Origin: JABDGZ01 sp964483785
GTDB lineage: Bacteria > Omnitrophota > Gorgyraeia > Zapsychrales > Fredricksoniimonadaceae
Assembly: GCA_964483785.1 (NCBI GenBank)
Contig: CAZACW010000005.1
Span: 1-64,000 of the forward strand
Direction: 5' to 3'
Length of the DNA stretch: 64,000 bases
The notes beneath the pieces are model-generated. The model did no database searches, was not told where the DNA came from, and worked only from the letters and a program-made list of their open reading frames with translations. Each line of letters opens with the position of its first letter. Within the stretch, counting starts at the first letter, position 1. Positions 1 through 11,000 of this stretch are shown here, in pieces. The translations under genes were made by a program, and so were the position numbers.

Positions 1-9
1 TACTAAAAC

Positions 10-181
10 GGATGGCTTAACGGTGTTGCGCAAGAAACAATCAGGGGTTTTTCGTCAACAGGTTTTACAACCTCCACAACCCCGGAGGTTGTGATGGACT
101 TCAAACCATCACAACCTCCGGGGTTGTGGAGGTTTGACGGCGAAAATACCCCGTTTCTGAAGCAACACCGTTAAGCCATCC
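10..181. repeat. 172-base near-perfect hairpin element (MITE-like)
   Basis: Positions 10-29 are the exact reverse complement of 162-181 (20 of 20). Positions 70-97 are the exact reverse complement of 106-133 (28 of 28), around an 8-base loop at 98-105. The stretches between (30-69 and 134-161) also pair, with small bulges. The whole unit would fold as one arm-to-arm hairpin. There is no room for a transposase, so a non-autonomous mobile element or a long terminator-like hairpin is the natural reading. The inner 27 bases are a unit found elsewhere in the window (13,004; 39,978; 57,076). Mobility is inference; the pairing is seen directly. Confidence 0.8.
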
Positions 182-212
182 TTATAAAATACGAAAACTT
201 ATAATAAAAATA

Positions 213-250
213 GGACGTCTCCCATTTAATTAATTGGGAGACGTCCCCTT
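213..250. terminator. Bidirectional Rho-independent terminator after tpsB
   Basis: A 12-base stem (213-224 pairs exactly with 235-246) with a 10-base AT-only loop lies five bases beyond the end of the two-partner secretion operon. On the plus side it is followed by CCTTTTTT and on the minus side by TATTTTTATT, so it can stop transcription in both directions. It ends the tpsA-tpsB unit, which is read from right to left. Confidence 0.8.
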
Positions 251-254
251 TTTT

Positions 255-1991
255 CTAAAATCCGGCGCGGACGGACAGGTGGGGCTGGACCTTGTGCCCG
301 TCGCTGGGAGTGTCGCCGAAGGGATAGCCCAAATCAAATTCCATGTTGATGTCCGGGGTCAGATACATCCGCACGCCCGGCCCGGCGCCGAGCAAGGTCC
401 TGACCTTGGCGGAACCGGGCTGCTGGCGCAGATGGTCAAAGACCTTGCCCTCATCCACAAAACCGGCCAGGGCAAAGACATTGCGCCAGGTCTTCTCCGG
501 CATGCCCCACACCGTCCAGCTTGCCGGGATGAAATACAGCGGTATGCGGATCTCCTGGGAGAGACTGAATCCGCTGTCTCCCGATGAGTCGTTTTCCGGA
601 TACCCGCGCACCGAATACATGCCGCCGATATACATCTGTTCGAGCGCAGTCAAAGGATGCGCGCTGTACTGGCCCTGGGCCAGGGCGATGAAGGTCATGC
701 CGAAAGGCAGTTTTTGGATGCGCGAGGCGTTCATGCTCTCGTAAAGAAAACTTCCGCCGGAATCCGGCCTGCTGGCCAGGCTGTCATGCAGGGGAGAACT
801 GCCCCACCAGTCGGGTATGCCCACATGCACGTCCACGCCGGCCATGGTGCGGCCGCCTGAATCGTTGATCGTGAGCCTCGGGCCGCTGACAAAGGCGCGG
901 GTGCGGTCAAAAGACAATTTATCGCCCATCACGTCGGTTTTGGAGTCCTTGAGTTCAAAGCGCAGATCCCAATCGAGTTTCAGGGTCCCGTTGTCGATCA
1001 AATTGTGCGTATAGCCCGGGATAAAATCAAAAGATTTGCCCACCACATGGTCCTTGTACAGGTCCTTCTGCAGGCGGGTCCGCGCAACGGCAAAATCCAC
1101 GTGCACCTGGTCCTTCTCGAGCACGGGCAATTCATAATGCAGGGCTTCTGAAAACAGGGCCCTGTCCTCCGCGGCGGTCAGAGCTGAATCGATGATGTCC
1201 CCCCGTCCGGTGAGATTATTGTCCGTCAAGTGCAGGACATGCCGGGAAGGCCCGCCGGTCAAGGGCGAGCCGCGCCGGTTGTATTCGTAGGAAACATGAA
1301 GAGGGATCCGGTCCGCGACCTTAAGGGTGATATTGGTCGTGCCCGGCTCCTGCCCAGGTTCCAGATAGGCCTTGGCCGTGCGGTCAGGCTGGGCATTGAT
1401 CTTGTCCAGCGCCTGTTCAATGGCTTCCATTCTAAAATAATCACCCGGATAAAGGTTCAGGGCCCCGCGAAACATGCGCTCGCTAAACCAGCGGTTGCCG
1501 ACGATATTGATCTCCCCCACCCGCACTTCCAGGATCTTGATAACAACGATGCCGTCAATGATCTTTTGCGGCGGCAGATACGCATAGCTGTTGACATAGC
1601 CGTGGGACTGGTAATACGCCGAGACCTTGTCCGCGAAATCCTGCAGGTCCTGGAAGGTCAGCATCCGGCCTTCCAGCCGGCCCGCGTCCAAATACTGCAG
1701 CAGCAATTGCGCCGACGGGACGATGATATTGCCTTCCAGCGCGATTTTCCTGACCAAAAACTTGGGGCCGCCGGACATCACCGTCCTTTTGCGTTCCTGG
1801 CGCTCGATTTCAGAGCCCCTGGCTTGGGGCGTAAAAAATCCCTGCGGCTGTTTTAAAGGATTGGTCTGGCCTGTGATGTCCCGCTGGGTGGTTTCATTCA
1901 CCACACTTTGGGCCTGGGCCAAGAGGGGCAGGCCGGCAGAAATGCAAATTACCAAAAGTACCGACTTTAAATTAAAAATTTTTTGGGGCAT
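255..1991 (-). CDS. Two-partner secretion outer-membrane transporter (TpsB, ShlB/FhaC/HecB family)
   Basis: This 578-residue protein should be the outer-membrane pore that exports the giant adhesin encoded just upstream. It starts with a signal peptide ending near AQAQS (residue 29). A POTRA region of the ShlB type follows at about residues 80-235, including IRKIALEGNIIVPSAQL and a second POTRA near the EVRVGEINIVGNRWFSERMF stretch. The remaining C-terminal part has the alternating pattern of a 16-strand Omp85-type barrel and ends in RAGF, the terminal aromatic residue typical of BAM substrates. The conserved VRGYPE motif of the loop-6 region (VRGY family motif) is visible near residue 465. 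The length is normal for the family. The ATG at 1,991 lies 12 bases after the tpsA stop, with no clear Shine-Dalgarno, so translation is probably coupled. Placing tpsB downstream of tpsA is unusual but not rare. Confidence 0.93.
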   Translation of the reverse strand: MPQKIFNLKSVLLVICISAGLPLLAQAQSVVNETTQRDITGQTNPLKQPQGFFTPQARGSEIERQERKRTVMSGGPKFLVRKIALEGNIIVPSAQLLLQYLDAGRLEGRMLTFQDLQDFADKVSAYYQSHGYVNSYAYLPPQKIIDGIVVIKILEVRVGEINIVGNRWFSERMFRGALNLYPGDYFRMEAIEQALDKINAQPDRTAKAYLEPGQEPGTTNITLKVADRIPLHVSYEYNRRGSPLTGGPSRHVLHLTDNNLTGRGDIIDSALTAAEDRALFSEALHYELPVLEKDQVHVDFAVARTRLQKDLYKDHVVGKSFDFIPGYTHNLIDNGTLKLDWDLRFELKDSKTDVMGDKLSFDRTRAFVSGPRLTINDSGGRTMAGVDVHVGIPDWWGSSPLHDSLASRPDSGGSFLYESMNASRIQKLPFGMTFIALAQGQYSAHPLTALEQMYIGGMYSVRGYPENDSSGDSGFSLSQEIRIPLYFIPASWTVWGMPEKTWRNVFALAGFVDEGKVFDHLRQQPGSAKVRTLLGAGPGVRMYLTPDINMEFDLGYPFGDTPSDGHKVQPHLSVRAGF

Positions 1992-2003
1992 GAGGAAGCT
2001 TGT

Positions 2004-5000
2004 TTATGGAACCAGGTTCATTTGTACCATATTATCTGAATTTCCGACCATCGGAAACTTTAAATCATTTTTTATTTCAGGCGCTGTCAGATGCGGAAAA
2101 TTCGAAATCAGGTCTGTTAAATTGCCTATGTTATTGGCTTGATCCGCCTGGACCACGCTGTCCTCATTCCAATAGATCGGCAGCGAGGCGGCACCAGGCG
2201 AATACGGCTCTCCGCCTACAAATATGTCCGGCGGTTTGACGGCATAACCATAGATCAGGATTTCGATCTTGGCCTTGTCTCGATGTTCCTGGCCTTCTAA
2301 ATACTCAATCTGCCGGTTGATCTCTTCCTGGATGGAGAAGCTGACAAGCCGTGCAGGCGGCGGGGAAGGGCCTGGCGCAGGGGCCGGGCCTAAACCTTCC
2401 CAGTGCAATAAAGGATAATTGGCAGTGATGGTATCCCAAACGGGCGCGGCCGTAAAATCCCAAGATACGTATACCGCACCGCCGGTGCCTGCTCCATTTC
2501 CGTAAAAATCACTGACCGCGCCGGCCTGGCTGACACCTGCCGGCGATGCATTGCCCACCCCGGCCCCGTTGGTGGCGTTAAACCACCAATTATCGGTCAG
2601 GGTATTGCTGGCATCGTCATTCCCTATAAGACCTCCGGGCACATCACCGGAAGATACCGCCACACCGGTGGCAAAGGCATTGGTTACAGTGGAACTGGCG
2701 CTGTTGCCGCCGACTAATCCTCCGACCTCTGCTGTCCCTGTGGCTGAACCGGTAGCGTAAGCATTTTGAATGGTGGAGGCCGCATTTGCGCCCACCAGAC
2801 CGCCGACGAAATTGTTCCCCGTCACATCGACCTTGGCATAATCATTGGCCAGGACAGAATGGTTTAAACTTGCCCCTACCAGGCCTCCGGCCGAGTCTGC
2901 GGTGGCTGTAACGGTCCCCGCGGCGTAAACGTCATCCATCTGCGCATTTTGATACAGAAGCCCGGCCAAGGCCCCGACGGCATTCTGACCGGTGATATGC
3001 GCGTTAGTCATCCCCAAATCATGAAGGCTCGAGCCGTTGACAACCCCGTACAGCCCGACATCGTCCGTGCCCGGCCGGTTGATCAAAAGCCCGTCGATGA
3101 TCTTGCTGTTTCCATCCAAATTCCCGGTAAATTGGGTGATGTTGTTCCCGACAGGCATAAACCCTGCCCCGGCATTCCAACTGGACGTTGTTGTGGCATC
3201 TATATTGCTGTTGAGTTTAAAGTCGCTGTTTAAATAATCCGCCATCGCCTGCAAGCCGTAGACATCATAGATAAGATACGGATTGCCTGCAGTGCCCACA
3301 CCGGTATAGCGGTTGAAGGTCCCGCCGTTTAAGGTAAAGCTGTTGGCTGAAAAAGTTTTGGCATGGTCTGAAACAACGGAGCCGCCATCCTGGATAAAAT
3401 TCCCTGTCACCGTCAGATCGGCGTTTTGCATCAAGGTCCCTGTGCCCATCAGCACATCTGTCAGGGTGGTATTGGCGCTTAAAGCCGGATCATTGGCTTG
3501 ATGGTCGATAAACACATGGGAAGCAGCCACCGGCGCTATGCCGGATGACCAATTGGAGGCCGTTGCAAAATCCGTCGATGTTGTCCCGACCCAGACATTA
3601 TAAACATGCCCGGCGTGGTTTTCCCAATGCAGATGAGGCAGGGCATCGGTGTAGGTGTCCCAAAGAGGCGTAAAAATGTCCCAGCCGCCAACAACCCCTA
3701 CCCCATAAACTGCCTGGTCTGGTTTATCAAAATCACCGGCTGCCGCGGCCTGGGTCACGCCGGCCGGGGCAGCATTGCCGACACCGGCCCCGTTGGCGGC
3801 GTTAAACCACCAATTATTGGTCAAGGTATTACTGCCGTCGTCATTACCGATGAGACCGCCGGGCACATCCCCTGATGATGCGGCGATGCCGGTGGCGAAG
3901 GAATTGGACACGCTGCTCGTGAGAATATTTTCTCCGAGCAGGCCGCCGACATGGCTGCTGCCGGTGGCTGTGCCGGAAGCATAGCTGTGATGGATGCTGC
4001 TGACAAAATAATTCTGGCCGACCAGGCCGCCGACACCATTGGTCCCGCTGACATTGCCCGTCGCATAAACATTGTCGATCGCAGCGTGATAGCCGTTATA
4101 ACCCACCAGGCCGCCTATATCATTGGCCGTGGCCGTAACAAGGACAGAGGCATAACTATTATCGATGGTGGAATGGTAATTGTTGCCTGCCAGCCCGCCG
4201 ACCAAACTATTTCCGCTGACACTGCCGGCCGCATAGCTGTTGTCGATACTGCTGGAATTCATGCTATAGCCTACCAAGCCGCCGACGTTATTATGACCGG
4301 TGATATCCACATTGGTCAGGCCAACACGAGAGATGGCTGCGGCATTGGTCTGGCCAAAAAAACCCACATCATTCGTGCCGGGCCGGTTGATGAACAAACT
4401 GTCAACGGTCTTGGCATTGCCGTCAAAGTGGCCTGTAAACGGCGTGGCATTGTTTCCAATGGGCACGAAACCCGCGCCATTGTTCCACAGGGACGTTGTG
4501 GAGGCATCGATATTATTGTTGAGCTTAAGATAAGAGCCTAAATAGCCTCCCACACCCTGCAGGCCGTAGACATCATAAATAAGGTAGGGGCTTAAGGCTG
4601 TCCCAGCGCCGGTATAGCGGTTGAAGGTCCCGCCCTGGAATGAAAAGCTGTTGCCTACGGTAAAGGTCTTGGTTGTATCGGAAACAAAGGCCCCGCCGCC
4701 CTGGATAAAATCGTTGGACAAAGTCAAATTACCGTTTTGCGTGAAGGTCCCTGAACCCATCAGCAAATCTGCCAAGGTCACATTCGCGCTTAAGGTCGGA
4801 TTATTAGCTTGGTTGGTGATGATGGCAATGGACCCAACGCCTGGGACAGCATTGGTTGACCAATTAGACGCCGTGGAAAAATTAGTGGATGTTGTCCCCA
4901 GCCATAAGGGGTTCAAACTGCCGGCGTGATTTTCATAATGCAGCCGCGGCAATTCATTGGTATAGGTGTCCCAAACAGGCGTAAAAATGTCCCATTGCCC

Positions 5001-8000
5001 GACAGAGCCGATAGCAAAGACCGGATGGGTGGGATCATAAAAAGCACTGGCCGCCAAAGCCTTGGCGACCCCCGCGGGCGACGTGTTACCGACGCCGACG
5101 GCATTGGTAGCGTTATACCACCAATCATTGGTCCAGGTATTGGAGCCGGCATCGTTTCCGACCAAACCGCCGGGCGTGTCTCCGCTGGAACTGGCCACAC
5201 CGATTGCAAATACATTGGTCAAAACGCCTGATCCGTTATACCCTGCCAGCCCTCCCACCGCGCTGCTGCCGCTGACCGTGCCCGCGGCATAGCTGTCGTC
5301 TATATGGCCGGAGCTGTTGTAACCCACCAGGCCGCCGATATTGCCCCCGCTGCCGCTGACACTGCCGCTGGCATAACTGTCGGAAATATTGCCGGAAGAA
5401 TTATCCCCTGCCAGGCCGCCGACCTTGTCCGCCCCGCTGACGGTGCTGCTGGAAAAACTATGGGATATGTTGCTGGATGTGTCATTGCCGACGAGGCCGC
5501 CGGTATTGGAGGCGGTCCCGGTCACCGCACCGCTGGTATAGGCATTATCAACGGTGGTATTGGCATAGAGAGACCCGGCCAGGCCTCCCACACTGCCGTG
5601 GCCGGAAATTTGCACATGGGTCAGGCCAAGATCATGGATAGCGGCATGGTTGGTCTGCCCCCAAAGCCCGATATTGTCCGCGGCGGGCCGGTTGATATAA
5701 AGATTGTCAATGACGTGGGAACCTCCGGCGAAGGTGCCGGTAAATGGAAGCGAGACGCCGACCGGCGCAAAGCCCAGGCCGCTGTTCCAGCCTAAAGTGT
5801 CCGCGGCATCGATGGCATTGGCCAAGGTATAGGTCCCGGCGAGATTTAAAAACATCAGCTGGAGCTGATAATCATCGGTGACCGTTGTGGCATAGCGAAA
5901 CTGCAAAAGCGGATAGGCGTCATTGTCCCCGGACATGGCCCAACTATGGCCTGTGGCCGCGGCGATGTCCCAGGGGCCGGCGTTGGTATAGACGGCATGG
6001 GCTGGATTAAAGAAATCGCTGAAAGCCGCGGCCTGGGTCACGCCGGCCGGCGCGCTGTTGCCGACGGCCACCCCGTTGACGGCGTTGTACCACCAATTGT
6101 TGGTCAGGGTGTTGCTGCCGTCGTCATTGCCGATCAGGCCGCCGGGCGTATCCCCTCCTGAGGACGCTGCACCGGTCGCAAAAGAATTGATAATGCTGGC
6201 TGAAGTCCTATTACGGCCCACCAGCCCGCCGACCATGGCGCCTCCGCTGGCGGTCCCGGTCGCGTAGGTATTATCCAGGACATTGTTGGAATAACTGTTG
6301 CCGACCAGGCCGCCGACATAACTTCCACTGCCTGTGACATTGCCCGTGGCATAAGCATTGTCAATATGAGAATGATAAATGTTGCCCACCAGGCCGCCCA
6401 CATAGGATGCCCCGGTGACATGACCTGTCGCATAACTGGTATTAATGGTGGTATTGGATCCGCTATAACCTAATAGTCCTCCTACATAGACTCCGGTTGC
6501 GGTCACGGTCCCTGTGGCATAATCATTATCCATGGTGTAATGATATCCGCCTCCCACCAGTCCTCCAACATAATCTGTTCCGGCGACCGTTCCTTTGGCA
6601 TAACTATTATCAATGGTCGTGTTAGAACCATAGCCCACCAGCCCGCCGACCTCGCGATTGTGACCCGTTACATTAGCTGTCGTATAGCTGTTATCAAGGG
6701 TCGAAGAATAGATAGAACCGACCAGACCACCCACTTCCCCGCCTTGACCGGTCACCGCACCTGTGGCATAAACATTATCAATAGTATTTTGATTCACTAC
6801 ATACCCCGCCAAAGCACCGACCCCCCAGAGCCCTGTCACGTTGACATTGGTCAGTCCGACATTTTGTATCGTTGCCTGCCTGATTTCTCCCCAAAGCCCG
6901 ACCGGTTTATTGGACATAGGTCTATCGATAAATAGATTTGAAATCGTATGACTGTTACCATTAAAGACGCCGGTAAAAGAATTGCTCCCGGTTCCAATAG
7001 GGATGAATCCCGCACCCATGTTCCAAAGGCTCGTCGATGAGGCATCAATATTATTGGCCAGGCCAAAGGTGCTGGTTAAATATCCCAGCATCCCTTGAAG
7101 GCCGTAGATGTCATAGATAAGGTAGGGACTGCCGCCAGTGCCGGAGCCGGTAAAACGTTTGAAGGTGCCGGCGTTGAGGGTAAAACTATGCCCCACACTG
7201 AAGGTCTTGGTATGGTCGGAAACAAAGGCCCCGTTGTCCTGGGTGAAATTGGCGGCCACTGTTAAATTGGCATTTTGGGTGATCGTGCCCGTATAACCTA
7301 CGTCCATTTTCATGTTCGCCACCAGGCCCGCAAAAGCACCGTCTATGGCGGCATTGTTGGTGTCCCCGCTGTTAAAAAGGACGGAGATCGTATTGTCAGG
7401 CACAATGCCCCGGCTCCAATTGCCGGCCACGGACCAATTGCCTGAACCAGTCCATATGTCCGTATTGGGATTGACCCCCAGGGTCGGATAAGAAATCCCG
7501 CCGAATATCCAGGAATAATTCTGGTCCCAGGGATTTGAGCCGTTATAAACAGCATGGACAGAACTATAAAAATCGCTGGCCGCCCCAGCTTGACTGACGC
7601 CGGCCGGAGCGCTGTTGCCCACCCCTGCGCCGTTGACGCCATTGAACCACCAATTATTGGTCAAGGCACTGGAGGCGTCATCATTGCCGATCAGGCCGCC
7701 TGGTATATCTCCTGATGAGGCCGCCACCCCTGTGGCAAAAGAATGGCTGATGCTGTTGGTGAAGGAATTCTGCCCAACCAGGCCGCCCACATCAGCGCTG
7801 CCGTTGGTGGTGCCGGTGGCATAACTGTGGCTGATGCTGCTGGAATTGGTATTCAGGCCCACCAAGCCGCCGAGCTGATTGCCGCCAATGACATTGCCCG
7901 TGGCATAGGTGTTGTCGATGCTGCTGGCATTGTTGTTGCCCACCAGCCCGCCAAGCAAATTGGCACCGGTGACTGATCCCGTGGCATAGCTGTTGTCGAT

Positions 8001-11000
8001 ACTGCTGGAATTCTGGTTAAATCCCATCAGCCCCCCCAAATAACTGCTTCCGGTCACCGTGCCCGTCGCATAGCTGTTGGAGACAATACTGGAACTTGTG
8101 CCGTTGCCGATGAGCCCGCCTAAATTATTGGTCCCGTTGACATTGCCTGTGGCATAGCTGTTATCAACGATGCTGGAACTATTTGTGCCGATAAGCCCGC
8201 CGGCATCGTTGGAGCCGGCCACTGTGCCTGAGGCATGACTGTTGGTGACCTTGCTGGAAGATGCGCTTTGTCCCACCAAGCCGCCGGCATTATTGCCGCT
8301 GGCCGTCACGTTGACCGAACTATAGCTGTTGTCCAGGGTGGAGAGATAGGTGTAGCCGATGAGGCCGCCTACCTGATTGCCGCCATTGACCGTGCCGCTG
8401 GTATTGCTGTTGGCAACACTGCTGGCATTACTATTGCCGGCAAGACCGCCGACATTCGTTGAACCTCCGGTAATAGCTACATTGGTCAAGCTAAGACGAG
8501 AAACCGTCGCATGGCTCAGATACCCAAATAGACCGACATTACCCGTCAAAGGAAGGTCGATGGCCAAATGAGAGACCGTGTCATTATTTCCATCCAAGGT
8601 CCCGGTGAATTTTTGACTGCTATTGCCGATGGGAGCAAAACCTGTTCCCCCGCTCCAGGTGCTGGTTGAAGTGGCATCAATATTATTGGCCAATCCAAAG
8701 GTGCTGGACAAATATCCCCCCATCCCTTGGAGTCCATAAACATCATAGATCAAGTAAGGACTGCCGCCTGTGCCTGCCCCGCTGAAACGGTTGAAGGTCC
8801 CCCCGCTGAATGCAAAGCTGCTGCCCGCGCTGAAGGCCTTGGTATGGTCTGAAACAAAGGCCCCGTTCTTTTGGATATAATCGCCGCCCACCGTAAGGTC
8901 CGTATTTTGGCTGATTGTTCCCGTATATCCGGTATCGATTTTCAGATTGGCGACCAGGCCCGCGAAACCCCCGTCGATGGTGGCATCATTGGTATCACTG
9001 CCGTTAAAAAGGACGGAGACCGTATTGTCAGGCACAATGCCCCGGCTCCAATTGCCGGCCACGGACCAATTGCCGGAACCAGTCCATATGTCTGTATTGG
9101 GATTGACCCCCAGGGTCGGATAGGAAATCCCGCCGAACAACCAGGAAAAATTCTGGTCCCAGGGATTTGAGCCGTTATAAACAGCTTGGAGCGAACTATA
9201 AAAATCACTGGCGGCGCCTGCTTCGGACACGCCGGCCGGCGCGCTGTTGCCAACTCCATTGACGTTGACCGCGTTATACCACCAATTATTGGTCAGGACA
9301 TTGGACCCGTCATCATTGCCGATCAGACCGCCCGGCGTATCGCCCGAGGATGTGGCCACACCCGTGGCATAGGCATCCAAGATTTGACTGGAAGCAAGGT
9401 TCCAGCCGACCAACCCGCCGACATTGCCGTTTCCGGTGGCGCTGCCGATGGCATAGCTGTTGATAATGCTGCCGGTGACATTGAAACCAACCAGGCCGCC
9501 TATGTTAATGTTCCCATTGACATTGCCCGTGGCATAGCTGTTGTCAATGCTGGAGGAGCTGGTACCAATAAGACCTCCCAGATAGGATGCGCCGTTGACA
9601 TTGCCCGTGGCATAGGTGTTGCTGACCGTGCCTCCACTACTGGATCCGATCAGGCCTCCGGCATTGCCGCCCCCGGTCACCGCACCCGTGGCATGGCTGT
9701 TGGTGACGCTGCTGGAATTAAGATTATCCCCTACCAGGCCGCCGGCCGTGCTGTCTGTGGCGGTCACATTGCCCGTGGCAAAGCTGTTGTCGATGCTGCT
9801 GGAATTCGTTTGCGTACCGATGAGGCCGCCGACATTGTCCGTACCCTGGACGCTGTCCGTGGCATGGCTGTTGGTGACAGCGCTGGAAAAATTTGTGCCG
9901 ATGAGGCCGCCGACATTGGCGCTGGAAAATGCACTGCCCACAACGGCCCCCGTGACATAGCTATTGTCAACGCTGGTGGATTTATTGTAGCCGATGAGGC
10001 CGCCGATCGCGCCCTGGCCGCCCGTGACCAAGGCATTGGTCAAGCCGACATTTTTAACGGCCGCATTGGTGGTGTACCCGAAGAGGCCGACATTGTTGAT
10101 GGCAGGATTATCGATGGTCAAATGGTCAATCGTATCATTGTTGCCGTTAAAACCGCCGGTGAAGGGATTGGATACACCGCCGATGGGAAGAAAGCCTGTG
10201 CCAAGGTTCCAGCTGCTGGTGGCTGTGGCATTGATATTATTGGCCAGCCCAAAACTGCTGGACAAATACCCCTGCATGCCCTGCAGGCCGTAAACATCAT
10301 AAATAAGATAGGGGCTTAAGGCCGTGCCTGCGCCGGTAAAACGGTTGAAGGTCCCTCCTGTATAGGCGAAATCATTGCCGGTGGAAAAAGTCTTGGTGGT
10401 ATCAGAAGCAAAACCGCCCCCTTTTTGGACATAGTCCCCGCCGATACTCAGGTTGACGCTCTGGGTGACCGTGCCGGTATAATCAGCATCGATCTTCAGG
10501 TTGGCCACCACCCCGGCAAAGCCTCCGTCGATAGTGGAATCATTGACATCACTGCCGTTAAAAAGCACCGAGGTGGTATTAAGCGGCACAAAACCCCCGC
10601 TCCAGTTGCCGGCCAAGGACCAGTTGCCGGAACCTGTCCAGATCTCCGTATTGGGATTGACGCCGAAGGTGGGATAGGTACTGCCGTCGGTATACCAAGT
10701 GAAGTTAAAGTCCCAAGGGGTGGCGCCGTTGTAGACGGCATGGGCCGGGTTGTAAAAATCCGTGGCTGCGCCGGCCTCGGTGACACCGGCCTGGGGACCA
10801 CTGCCAACCCCGTCAACGTTCACGGCGTTATACCACCAGTTATTGGTCAAGGTGCCGTTGCCATAAGAGCCGATCAAGCCTCCGGGAGCGGGGCCGGTGC
10901 TGGAAGCCACACCCGTGGCAAAAGAATTGATGATGCTGCTGGTATTGCTGTTTAAGCCGACCAGGCCGCCGACCCGTCCGGTGCCGCTGGCCGTGCCTGT

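Noticed and set aside
9186..10319. A 377-residue plus-strand frame within tpsA, and many smaller ones from 2.9 to 11.7 kb
   Set aside because: They are mirror images of the GLUG repeats: the low-complexity codons leave the opposite strand open. They show GIAVGDAAGI-type repeats, have no start signals, and match nothing I know.
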